64,000 nt of DNA from Prinsepia uniflora. Lineage: Eukaryota; Streptophyta; Magnoliopsida; Rosales; Rosaceae. The notes under the pieces are model-generated. The model was not told the DNA's origin. It was given only the letters and a program-made list of their open reading frames with translations, and ran no database searches. Shown here piece by piece: positions 1 to 10,800 of the stretch (position 1 is the stretch's first letter; each line of letters opens with the position of its first letter). Position numbers and translations under genes: made by a program. The stretch lies in the NCBI GenBank assembly GCA_032719365.1, contig CM064863.1, forward strand, positions 68,411,583 through 68,475,582. The letters run 5' to 3'.

Positions 1-415
1 TAAATAGCTATGAAAAAATGCACACATATAATGTGCGCCCTAAATAGTTTAAGAATAACCTCTTTTAGGGGGTGCATTTTTGCACGGCCTAATTTATGCG
101 CCCTAAAAGTCATCTTTTGGTGCAGTGGGTGGTGTTTATGACTTATGATTTAGGGTTTAGTTTTGGATTTTAGCATAGCTAAACCTTAAACCATAAGTGA
201 TTAGCCTACTTTTTAATATCCGATGATAAAGATTTTTCAAATTTCAAGTTTAAATTTTTTTTTTTTATGAATTCATTTTATGTTAGATTGTCTTTACATT
301 ACTCTTTAAAGTGAACAACTAAAAAAAATGATTCATAAATAAGCGTAATGTTTTCATAAAACAGAAGGAAACAAAAAACAGCCATGAAATATGGATATTT
401 GCAGACAATATATGG
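1..415. other. AT-rich intergenic stretch, no feature seen
   Basis: No coding similarity, RNA gene or transposon end was recognised here. A TTTGCAG at about 398-404, just before the glycosyltransferase similarity, could be the remains of a splice acceptor, but that is a guess. Confidence 0.5.
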
Positions 416-1345
416 TTAACAAATGGGTTTTTAAATCGGAGGATTAATTGGATACCCAGAATGAACAGCCTCCAATTACAGGATCTCCCGAAAAACTTCA
501 TTACTACAGATCCCAACGATGGAGCATTGCTCTTCTGCATCACAGCAATTGTAATACACGATTAAGGCTCAGCAATTGTTCTTCTACATTTGATGTATTG
601 GAGCCACAAGTTCTGAAGCTTTCTCGATCATGTTCCTACGTGTTTATGCAATCGACCTTCAGCAATTACTTCTCGATCAGATACCAAAAGAGCACCTTCT
701 GAAAGAAATGGGACATAGTTTATTGACAGACGAAGCTGAGTGCCTTGAATGGCTGGATGCTCAGCAACCAAACTCAGCGTAGCGATCTTAACAACCAAAC
801 AACTCGTAGAGTTCGGATGGGGAGTGGCAAACAACAAGGTTCCCTTCTTTTGGGTGATTAGGCTGGATCTTGTTGCCGGTAAGGCAGTAGAGCTTTTCCT
901 TGGTGAGCTCATGGATGAGATGAAGGAAAAAGGTTTAATTTCGAGTTGGTGGTTGCAAGACCAAGTTCTTGACCATGAATCAGTTAGGCGATTTTCACCA
1001 TATCGGTTGGAATTACACGATTCAGAGTATATGTGCCAATGTGCCTATATTGTCGTTTCTGAATTCTGATCTTTACTGACTAGCAAACTAACTGTTGTTG
1101 TCTTTGCAATGAGAGGGTGATCGACATGGAGTTTTGTACAGATGTGAATGGAGAGAGAGTAAAGAAGCTTGTAAAGGAGCTAATGGAAGGGGAGAGAGGT
1201 AAGCAAATGAAAAATAAAAGCCATGGAGTGGAAGAAATCGGTGAAAGACGCCATAAGCCCAAATGGTTCCTCATCTGCAAACCTAGACAATTTTGTGAAT
1301 GTGAATCAAGTTCTTTTAAGAAAAAATCTAGCTAGTTGTCTCAAT
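416..1345 (+). pseudogene. UDP-glycosyltransferase pseudogene (UGT85-like), C-terminal half
   Basis: Pieces in different frames line up in order with the C-terminal half of plant family-1 glycosyltransferases of the UGT85 type, which normally move sugar from UDP-sugar to small molecules in the cytosol. In order: a tract reading INWIPRM and DLPKNFITTDPND (about 437-525), CLEWLDAQQPNS (about 741-779), TTKQLVEFGWGVAN then FFWVIRLDLVAG (about 789-885), and a degraded PSPG-box region (SWWLQDQVLDHESV, about 940-985). After that come a broken CNE-like piece (about 1110) and the tail VKELMEGERGKQMK and SPNGSSSANLDNF (about 1160-1300). At least one in-frame TAG (779-781) and several frameshifts separate the pieces, and the N-terminal acceptor domain is absent. 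No intact product is possible. The UGT85 assignment is from remembered family motifs; a general UGT relic is near certain. Confidence 0.82.
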
Positions 1346-1404
1346 AAACCTGCATTATGTATTGCTAATTATAAAAAATATAGCAAAAATCCGAACACTT
1401 CTTT

Positions 1405-1480
1405 GGTTTGATGTAATTCATACAACTTATTGTATTTATAGGGGGTTTGATGTAATTCATACAACTTATTGTATTTATAG
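1405..1480. repeat. Direct duplication, 37 bp, two copies
   Basis: The sequence starting GGTTTGATGTAATTCATAC occurs at 1405-1441 and again at 1444-1480 without a visible mismatch, an offset of 39 bp. It lies just downstream of the glycosyltransferase relic. Confidence 0.9.
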
Positions 1481-2384
1481 TATAGCTCTAACAGTTTCAG
1501 TTCATGAATCGGCATACAATCAAATAGGTTAGCTCTCAACATTGGGTCAAGTCGCCCAAATTTTTTGGGCTTGGATCGGCCTCAGCGGGACTAATAACAG
1601 ATTCTGAAAAATACCAAACCGAGTTGGGCGGACTTAGTCATATATATAAAAGTCCAAACATCTTGTTAGGCCGAACTTTTATCGGGCTTAACAGGCTAGA
1701 CCAAATAAGCTTATTCGGACCGGGCACAATTAGGTTTTTTAAAAGGTTTTAGAGCTTAAATGCACCTTAAACTCGTACATTTGTCACACTTTGCACTCTG
1801 AACTCGTTATCCGCTCAGTTAACTGCATGAAACTGCCGAGTTGTACCATTCGAGTCATTTTCCGTCACTAACATTCCCTTTGGAGTAAAAAAGTTTGTGT
1901 GACGCCTATGTGGATTAAAATACAATAATTTAGGAAATGACAATTGTGGAACTTCTCTCTCTCAACATCATCATCGACCCAAATCTTTTTTCCTTCTCCC
2001 TCTCAATTTAAAAACCCAGATCTATGCTTCTTATTCATCCATGTTTACAAAACCATTTTTGTTTGTTCTTGAAGGTTGAAACTCGATCTGGGTATGGATG
2101 CTATCTCTGAGCACCTGATGACATCTCACCGTGAGCTTGAGTTCCAAGGGGTTGCCGAGTAGCGTGAACGTCGCTAGTGAGATGGGCACCGACGTTTTGA
2201 AACTGAACAGCGAGGTCAGGCTCACCGAGAAGGTGGAGTTGATGTTTTTTATGAAGAAGAAGACAGTCTGAATGCTCTGCGGTTTGAAATTTAATTTGTC
2301 AACAAAGAAAGTTCAATATGTGTATTGTGTCTAAGCGAAAAGCCTTATCACTCAAAGACTTGTTATTAAATTTGTTAATTATTT

Positions 2385-2481
2385 GAAATAAAACTATGTT
2401 TTAACTAATGAAATAAAACTATGTTTTAACAAATGAAATAAAACTATGTTTTAACTAATGAAATAAAACTATGTTTTAACT
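2385..2481. repeat. 25-bp tandem repeat, ~3.9 copies
   Basis: The unit beginning GAAATAAAACTATGTTTTAA recurs at 2385, 2410, 2435 and 2460 with one visible change (ACAAAT for ACTAAT in the second copy). It lies inside the Mutator-like element. Confidence 0.93.
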
Positions 2482-3413
2482 ACAGATTTAGAAAATAATA
2501 TCTATTAAAGTAAAAAATAAATCTCCAAGCACTGCAACTTCTGGGAGGAATTGGATTTTTGGATCCATGAGAAATGAATTAGCAATCAGAAATACTTGAA
2601 TGGGTAAAATAATTCATATTAGAAATCATTCTAATGATACCAATAGCGCGTACCATTATAAATTAATTATTTCCCAAATGCAAGACTGCCCCAAAAAATT
2701 CAAGCTTACTCTGCTCCTCCATCTAAGAACCACGAATCACCACTTGACCACTCAAAGGTGTCTCCGGCGAGCTCTGAGCAGCTCCATGGATCAAACTTGT
2801 TTTCCAGCAAACAAAACTGGCAATGAAACTCTTTGCCTTGGATTCCAATTATTTGGGCTTACGCGAAGGAAATTTCCCCTCATGGACTTTTCTAGGCAGG
2901 ATGTCATCATGCAGGACCTTGTTTCTCACTTGCCTTGTAAAAGAACATTTTCTGTACATAAAACATCATGTAGCCTTGTGCAGCCCTAACGATATTCCTG
3001 TTCACTTGCGTGATCCAGGCATCATCGCACTTGTACCATTGATTACTTAATCACAAGTCACGTAATGGCCTGCATCTAGCTTGCATGTGTGGGTGACAAC
3101 AACAAACAACTCAAACTCTGAGCATAGTTCGTTTGAAGCCTTTGGTTCAACCCCGTCAAAAAGGTAAAAAAAAATTTCCCAATCGATTCCTCAAGATGGA
3201 AGATAAAGAGATAAGGTGCCATGTCTAGGGAAAATGGGAATTGCAAATAGCGGTCAACTTTCCTTGGCATTTTCCTCACTGGAGAATGCTCAAATCGTTT
3301 AATGTGGAAGAAAGAAACCAAAGGAAGCTTCCTTATAGACATTGTAGGAGAAATTTAAATTATATTTGTTATGAAGCATACTTTGAATTACTACTTCGAG
3401 ATTTTACCAAGTT

Positions 3414-3505
3414 CAATTGAAATCAAATTTGTCCAATTTCAATCGAAATCAAATTTTTCCAATTTCAATCGAAATCAAACCCTAGAAAAATTTCCTCCAA
3501 TTTCG
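3414..3505. repeat. Short imperfect tandem repeats near the right end of the Mutator-like element
   Basis: The phrase CCAATTTCAATCGAAATCAAA and close variants recur two to three times. Minisatellite-like structure close to the ends is common in Mutator-like elements. No function is implied. Confidence 0.6.
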
Positions 3506-3845
3506 ATTTTGAACATGAACAAGCGAGGAAGAGCTGTGATTTGGTATTTGTGGGTCCCAATTTCTTCCACATAGTCTTACATGGCAAAAGTGTGTCAGCG
3601 TGTTCAAAATCTCAATTTTGCCCTTACTTTTCATGGTCACTTAACATATGTGACAGAAAAAGAGCTAGGTGGCACAACTCGGCAGTTTCATACAGTTAAA
3701 TGAGCGAATAACGAGTTCAGGGTGTAAAGTGTGACAAATGTGCGAGTTCAGAGTGCATTTAAGCTAAAAAAAACCTTTTTTAAAATTACTAATTCAATGA
3801 ACACCGTTAGAAACTTTATAAATTTTTTCCTTCAACTTTTTTCGC

Positions 3846-3848
<3 letters not shown>

Positions 3849-3876
<28 letters not shown>
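3849..3876. repeat. (AT)n microsatellite
   Basis: An uninterrupted alternating A/T run of about 28 bp. Confidence 0.95.
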
Positions 3877-4026
3877 TCTTTTTACAAATATTTTGCAAAT
3901 AAATTTCCTATAAAAAAACAAAAAAGAGAACTGATTGCAATACATCATAGAAGAAAACAAGAATGATTGCTGATACACCTCAGATTCTAGGACCATGAGA
4001 ACTGCTTCCACATGTAAAATTTTGAG

Positions 4027-5498
4027 TGACAGGACTCGTCCCAAATTTTAAGGAAAATCGGACCGGTCCTATTCCCGTCTAACTCCCTTGTGTCAGACAA
4101 GTGATTTTATAACTTTTATCTTGAATCGAATAAACCAAATTGATTCCACCCTGCGGGATTTCCGCCCACATCCAACTCACTTCTCGACAGGTGGTAATAT
4201 TTACTAAGTACGTCTTTATTGTAACCCAATTTGCTTATATTTGAACATCTTAATATCCACTAATCTCTTCCATAAATATATTCCATTTAAGACAAATCCA
4301 TAAGATAATATTACTGAACTTAATTTGTAATACCCAATCACATTGTCCGTATGGAGTACCCTCATGTGTTATAACAAGCGCAATTAGCACACTAACCACC
4401 AAGTTTCTTTAGTTAAAGAATAAATAGGAATTAATTAAAGAATACTTAATTAATAAGGGAATTTCACTAGATATTAAGATTATGCCCCAAACAGTGTCCA
4501 ATAATTCCATAAATTATATGATTAAACTCAGAAAAATAAAAGAAAAATATTTCGTGTTTACCGGACCGCCATCTCCGCCCCACGCGCCGCCACGCGCCAA
4601 CCATAGCCCCCTGCACGTGGTGGCCACACGCCTGCATAGGGATGTTTCTGGTCCTCTTTGCTTCATCTTAAGTCCATTTCTTATGATTTATATATGAATT
4701 CGTATCGTTTTGAGTCCAGAAACATCCCTAGGGACATAGAAAAGCATGAAACGTTCGAACAGTCAAGTATACATACCTTCATGTTGTGGCCATGGCTTCC
4801 CAATTTGTCAAACAACGTTCCTCGAGCCCAAACTCTTGTTTTCTTCACTTAACTTGATCAAAGGAGTTCATATAACTCCCTGAGATCCTCAGTTTGTGTT
4901 GAGAATTCGCGGGATATCACAACTCATCACGCCTCTTTGAAACCCTCACGGGTCTGTCACGGCCGTAGGCTTGAGGAGCCTTTTCCTCCTCCAATTTTCA
5001 CCAAAATCCTTCTCTTTCCCTCTATTCCTTATTCCTTCCCTCATATTCCTCCCTGGTTCCCTCGCCTTCTCCCTCATAATGGAGGTTTCTCTAATTTCTC
5101 ATTTTCGGCTTTCCACCATCGATCTCTCTCCTCCATAATACACACATATGTATATATAATGTGCACAAGTCAGTGGGGAGGTGGAGGGAAAAATATTGAA
5201 TCTTCTAGGCCTTGCCCATGTGCATCACATGTCTAAATGACAAATTACAAATTTTCCTTTGGGCCAAATTACCTTAATATCCTTGAATATTCTAGACCCA
5301 TAACTTTCTTACCCAAGCCTCGATTTTAATGTGCCTCATGCCAATGTGTTTAGGAAATTGAGAGCTTCGTAATGGTCTTCCCGAATTTTCCAAAAGAAGT
5401 CCGGATAAAAAAGTCAACATTTTAAGGTAAAAGCCAACTTTTTTATTTTTAGGGACAAACTTGTCATTTTCTATTTTCTCGTTGTCATTGGTATTACA
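4027..5498 (-). mobile_element. Old solo LTR of a Ty3 chromovirus-type family (LTR M)
   Basis: The left edge TGACAGGACTCGTCCC matches the inverted 3' end of the large LTR family seen later in the window, and the right edge ends in TTACA, the inverted form of the LTR start TGTAA. The same 5-bp word TTGAG stands immediately outside both edges (4022-4026 and 5499-5503), the expected target duplication. Inside, the order of shared blocks matches the other minus-strand LTRs: a CACGCG-rich block near 4578, 'tagacccataactttct' near 5293, and 'aaaaagtcaac' near 5407. At 1.47 kb it is about half the length of its relatives (2.6-2.9 kb), so it carries deletions. No internal coding region is present, so it is a solo LTR. 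Confidence 0.82.
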
Positions 5499-5503
5499 TT
5501 GAG

Positions 5504-6990
5504 TCTGGCTCATAACCTACAAGGGTCATGGCTCTACGGAGATATGGGGAAAGTGGAAGTGATGGGAAAGAGGGTTACATCCATCTCCATCAATGGACAC
5601 CGTCGCGAATGCCATCGATGAATTTCGTCACCGTCACCATGTCATCATTGTCGCTATACCTCTTCGCACGTTCAGGTGTGTTGAAGATTCTTTGAAGGAG
5701 AAATGTCTTAAAAGCCTTACTATGTTTTGCTGTCGAATATTTATATGAATATGGAAAGATGGAATGATGTTGAGGAACATAGGGGGACGATGAAACAGGG
5801 AGACCTCAAGAAAAACTTCGGTTACTGTTTTTTGGAATACAAATTTGAATCCCCAATCCAATTAATCAACTATTAGCTCAATATTTTTTTATCAGCAATT
5901 CATTTGTAGATTAATGGGAATTTGAGATTTGAGAGTAGGATTTGGGATTTAATTTTATTAGAAGAAAAAGTGAAGAAGATGATGAACCTAAATTTACTAT
6001 TCATCACTTTTTTTTGTTAATTTTAATAATTTTTTATAAATAATTAATCAATTAATTAAGAACTGTTACGTAAACGTTAGATTAACCGAGAGTAACGGAT
6101 AGAGTAATGATGTAACTAAATGTGTAGTTGTGGTAGAACATTAAATCTATATCTATTTCGGAGAGTAAAACGATATTTAATGTCGTAATTCAACACACAA
6201 AAGAATCAGATATGAAAGAAACCTTTTCTGCCCTTGTTCTCAAATCTTAATCACATCATGACTAGATCTACAGCTAGACTACGGTGGAAATCACATCAAA
6301 ATTTCCTACATACCTTTGTCTCCTATAAAGCTTCTTGGACTAAGGTGCTGATGTCTATGTCGATAAGGTTTCTATCGTATACGGTGGTCGGAGATTCTAT
6401 GTCAAGATTGCTTCAGGGAAGATAGCGAAAGGCAGAGAGAGAGAGGGAGGAGATGGTTGCATGTCCTCTGTAGTCTCTGCGAGAGAGGTTGTGTGAGAAC
6501 TGAGAAGTGCGACCGCAAGACACCGAGAGAAGATGTGAGGAGACGAGGCAGCAACGACAGCAAAGAGAGAGTATTTAGGTTGAGAAGTTGCACTCTCGAA
6601 CTCAGTTAGCGTTAAGTTAGAGTTTGGCACTTTGAGTTTAGTTGGGCTGATAGAAATTTGGATTTTTAGATGTGTTTTTGGGCTTTGGGTTGAACAAAAT
6701 AGGCCGGCATTCATAGAGGAAAAAAATAAGGGGACGAGTAGTTAATGGGCTAATTTATATATAATATGCTTTTTATATTAGAATTTATGGGCTGGATTTA
6801 GCTGGGCAAGTCGGAATAAGCTTTACTGGGCCGGGCCTATTGAGCCATTTCGAGTTTAGCGGGTTGAGCCGGACTTATATCCATCGAACCAATCAAGTAT
6901 CCACAAATTCAGGGCTTCTAGACCAAATAATGAGGGCTAAAATAAGTCATATCTAGATTATATCACCTTTGCTCAAAGAACTAGGGTAAA
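5504..6990. other. Intergenic stretch without recognisable gene
   Basis: Only short open frames without recognised similarity occur. There is a purine-rich GAGAGAGAG tract near 6430-6450. Nothing here could be assigned to a family. Confidence 0.4.
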
Positions 6991-7099
6991 TATCAACTCG
7001 GTAAAGCGTACAAACCAATATGAGAAGCATTGTTTTCCTTTTTACAATGAAGGCCTGCGGCATATCATAATGCCTCGTTCAAGACAAGACACCACAACA

Positions 7100-7847
7100 A
7101 AAAAAGGAAAAACACAGAATCAATTACATTCTTCCTGACAACAATGTCGAATGGAACCTGAAAAAGCATGTACAATAACATGGGTCGGTCCTTGACATGT
7201 TCACCCCATCTAACATCAGTTTCCTTGTTAAATTAAATCCTATTCTATCAATACAGTAAACAAAAATTACAAATTTGTATTTTGATTCCGGATGGAGCAT
7301 TTCACCGGCATTGGATGAAGTAGCAACAGTCACGTACCAGGTTAACTGTTATAAGGTGAATAAATACTGTGTAATTCAGCGACAAGCTTCAGCTTCATGT
7401 GTACACCATCATTTTATCCTGAAAGCAAAACACAGGACCACCATAAGCCTTTTCACCTATGAAATCGGAGCCATTAAATAAATTCTCAATTCCAACAATA
7501 ATTGTCCTCTCACCATGCCCAGCTGCACAAAGAATGAAAGTATAATTGTTTCTTGAAAAATTATCTTTTAAATCTATCAGTGACTTACAATTCATGCCCC
7601 GTCATCGAAACAAAAAAGGAAGGAAATCATACTACAGACCTCACCATAACATCATAAACTCTAGAAAGTAAGTGTAATTTTGAAGGCATAATTATACTAC
7701 AAAGCTTATCTACCAAACGCAAAAAACGTCAATGTTGGAAATACAATAAGAATAATAACAGAACTTAAAAGGAAAAATCTTCAAAAAGAGATGCAAATCA
7801 GCTAAGCTGAGTGGTTCGTCTCACAAGTTGAAAATGATGGCTTCTTC
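7100..7847 (-). other. Likely 3' untranslated region of the WD40 gene
   Basis: This follows the TAG stop of the WD40 gene on the minus strand. No coding similarity was found. A TTTGTGCAG at about 7523-7531 (minus sense) could be an acceptor of a 3'UTR intron. The poly(A) site cannot be placed from sequence alone. Confidence 0.45.
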
Positions 7848-10800
7848 CTAGCATTCCAAAGCATATGTTGGGACCTACAATATTAGATTGGTAATTTAGT
7901 AACCAGAATATATTGCAGAACCAACTTACATTCCAAATCACTGATCTGCCCCTATCAGTGTCGCAACAATCACAGATGCTTTATTCGACAGATCCGAAAG
8001 GTATACTATCCAACACGAAAAAATCATGTTTCAATTTTAAAATTGCATTCAAATTCACTCAGGGCTGTTTTCTTTTATTCTTTGGTTCAAGTAAATGAAC
8101 CAAAATAATTGTTTTCACACTGTCTTTGCAAAAGACTTCAGCATTTTTGTTTTCCAAGTCTTGATTTGACTGGCACCTATTTGAATTTTCTTGAATGGTT
8201 TGTTGAAGAAATAAAGATGGGAGACAACAATATTTCAATAAATATGCTGAGAGTCTTAAGAATTGTGTGTCCTAAAAAATATCTCAAAGTTACTGAGTTT
8301 TTATTTACAGTTATATAGTTATTACTAGAATAAGTTGAGCACAATAACAAACAAAATATCCAGAACTCAGGAGCACAAACAGTTAAGAAAAGTAATTAAA
8401 CATGTAGGGCCTTCCACAGTAGATCAGGTAAGTTTGATTCCTATAACACTGTTCCTATAGTAGTGACTACAGTAGATGTGAGTTTCATCTATTAAAAGAT
8501 AGACCCAACTCGAACTTACTGGTCATCACTTTATTTTTACTTGTTTTCATTTCTCCCTAATATATGAGATGGTCCATCATCCATTGGAATAAAACTCATG
8601 GGAGCAATGTATTGCTCACACAGAGGGAATCACTCCCATTGAATCATATTTTCCTGTCCACTGTGGAAGGCCTAAAGGATGAGTGGTTTACTTCGGGTTT
8701 TCAGGCCATTTTGAAAACAAAAACACAAAATAAAGGCATAATTTCTTCCAAAAAAAAAATCTCAATAGACAGATCCATCCGCAAAATTAGAGCTTCGTTA
8801 TACCTCAAGCATGTTTTCATCGAGAAAAGTAGATGTTGTTTCACTCATTCCATGAGAACTATCATATTGGAGGATCCTTAACTTCCCTTCCTGCATCTCA
8901 TAACACGACCGGTAAGTTGTGGAAAACAGACGAGGAGCAAGAAATCTAAATGTTCCAAATCCCAACTGCTTACCTTAGTTCCATAGACAAGTCCACCTCC
9001 AACTGAAGGATGAAAGCAAGCAACATTTACCTCATCCTCCGCACTAGGAAGAACCCTAACAAGTTCCATATCAGAAACTCTATAGACCTGAAATAGGATT
9101 GTCACGTGAGCATTAAAAGGCAAATATGCTAAATTTACCTACAGATATCAATTATAGAAAAGGACAACTAGAAACAACAATAATGCACTAAAAGGTATAA
9201 TTAGTATGAAATTTATAAATTATTTGATAATATTAATCTAATTCAAACATAAAGAATTATTCAGCTAGAAATGACTTTTAGTTTACACAATATCTCTTAC
9301 TCAGTGGGAGACCATAAAAACATGCCACTTAATCAGTAGTCATTCCGTTCTACAATTAGTGTAATCTAACTTAAGTAAAACAAAACCTATCCTCATTATT
9401 ACTTATTATAATCAAATTTTCATGCAAGTTTTTATATGTTACTTTTCCATATTAACTAAATCACCCAAATACTAGTTTGATACTTACATCACAGGTAAAG
9501 CGAAAAAATAGAGGGGGGAAGAGAACTGAAAATAGCTGACCTCCAAAATGGTATAAATAGGCACTGTTGTCTCCCCATCAATAACAACACTCTTAAGAAG
9601 TGAACTGTGGCGACGCCCATAGGCAAGTAATATATGCTCTGATGTAGGAGAGAACTGCCATGGTAACAATAAACAAAGTTCAAAAAGTGATAGCATAAAT
9701 CTCTGTTGGATAAAAAAATCAACATAAACACTGAAAAATGATTAGTACATGAATCTTTTGCATATAAATGAGACAACTCAGAGAGCTTTAAAAGCTGTTA
9801 ATCCTCTTAGCTAATTGCCATTGGTCTTTGTTCTATTATTAGTTTGGGGTTGTTCCCTCTTAGTTGTATTGGTTGGTCTTTGATCCTGTAATACAGTGTA
9901 CTTGGAGCTTCGCACACTTTGTTAATAGGTTCATTTGGTTACCCAACAAGATATAACTGTTCAACCCAGGGTATACCAATGACATGTAAACTTTAACCCC
10001 CATATGCAACACAGGCAATAAATTAAGTGAGTGAGGGGTGTCTAAGAAATGGAAAAGTTACACAGATGTAGTAAATGAACAATTATCAACCTATAACTTG
10101 ATGGGAAGTTGATCAATTTAAATCCACATCAGCAGTTAACTTCAACCATGGCTAAAATGTAATTATAATTTAAAACCACTAACCCTACAGTACCATGATA
10201 CACCACTTAAGGAATATCAGTACACCCTATAGTATCATGATACATCACTTGGAGAATATTATTCATAAATAGTGTTGAGGGAGACCAAGTCTTCAACCGT
10301 TTGTTTTGTGTCCTAAATTTATTACTTTTCTCTCCAACTATGATGAAAGTGCATAGGAAATCCAAGTCCTATGGGATTGGATATTCAAACAACATAATTA
10401 GATATTAGCAAAAAATAAGAGAACTCTCCATACATATATCGGCATGCACGTGTGGGTATATTATAAACCACTATATAACTTGAAATTTAGATTTTGTGGA
10501 GGCATAAGCCTAATTTAAAATATATGGAAGTGTAGTTTTTATATTATTATTTGCATGAAATAAATCTTCTCATCATAGCTCCTAGCCTCTAACCCAATCT
10601 AAAGCTAGGCATATCGATGGGGAGAATCATTGAGCTCTTATGCTGAGGATTTCAAGGGATGCACCCCATTTGGAATGGTAACCATACTTTGCAGTAAAAA
10701 AGGAAGCAAATGAATTTTTGTTGTGGCTTTGCTTTTAGTCTTAGGAAAAAGAGTTTTTTTTTTTTGGTGAAAAACCAAGGTATCCCTCGCACATAGGCAA

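Larger units (their letters stand above)
1745..3775. mobile_element. Mutator-like DNA element, non-autonomous, ~2.03 kb, long inverted ends
   Basis: The first ~125 bp (1745-1869) and the reverse complement of the last ~125 bp (3650-3775) align with roughly 85% identity. Shared blocks include CATTTGTCACACTTT, CTGAACTCGTTAT and GAAACTGCCGAGTTGT. The element is flanked on both sides by TTTTTTAAAA (1735-1744 and 3776-3785), fitting a 9-10 bp target duplication. Long inverted ends with a 9-bp-class duplication are typical of plant Mutator-like elements. No transposase is visible inside. The middle holds a 25-bp tandem repeat and a stretch (about 1950-2290) that looks more gene-like than its surroundings, which could be a captured fragment. 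The AT-rich duplication is weaker evidence than a complex one would be. Confidence 0.8.

Noticed and set aside
3832..4044. Open frames around the AT microsatellite
   Set aside because: They are created by the low-complexity (AT)n run and have no similarity.
6397..6714. 105-aa minus-strand frame in the intergenic region
   Set aside because: Low-complexity Ser/Leu composition over a GAGA-rich stretch and no recognisable motif.
8798..8803. Stop TAA at 8798-8800 as the main end of the WD40 protein
   Set aside because: GTATAA is more likely an intron donor: a downstream exon (7848-7874) after a TTGTAG acceptor gives VPTYALEC, the ending I remember for this family. Kept as a possible retained-intron variant.
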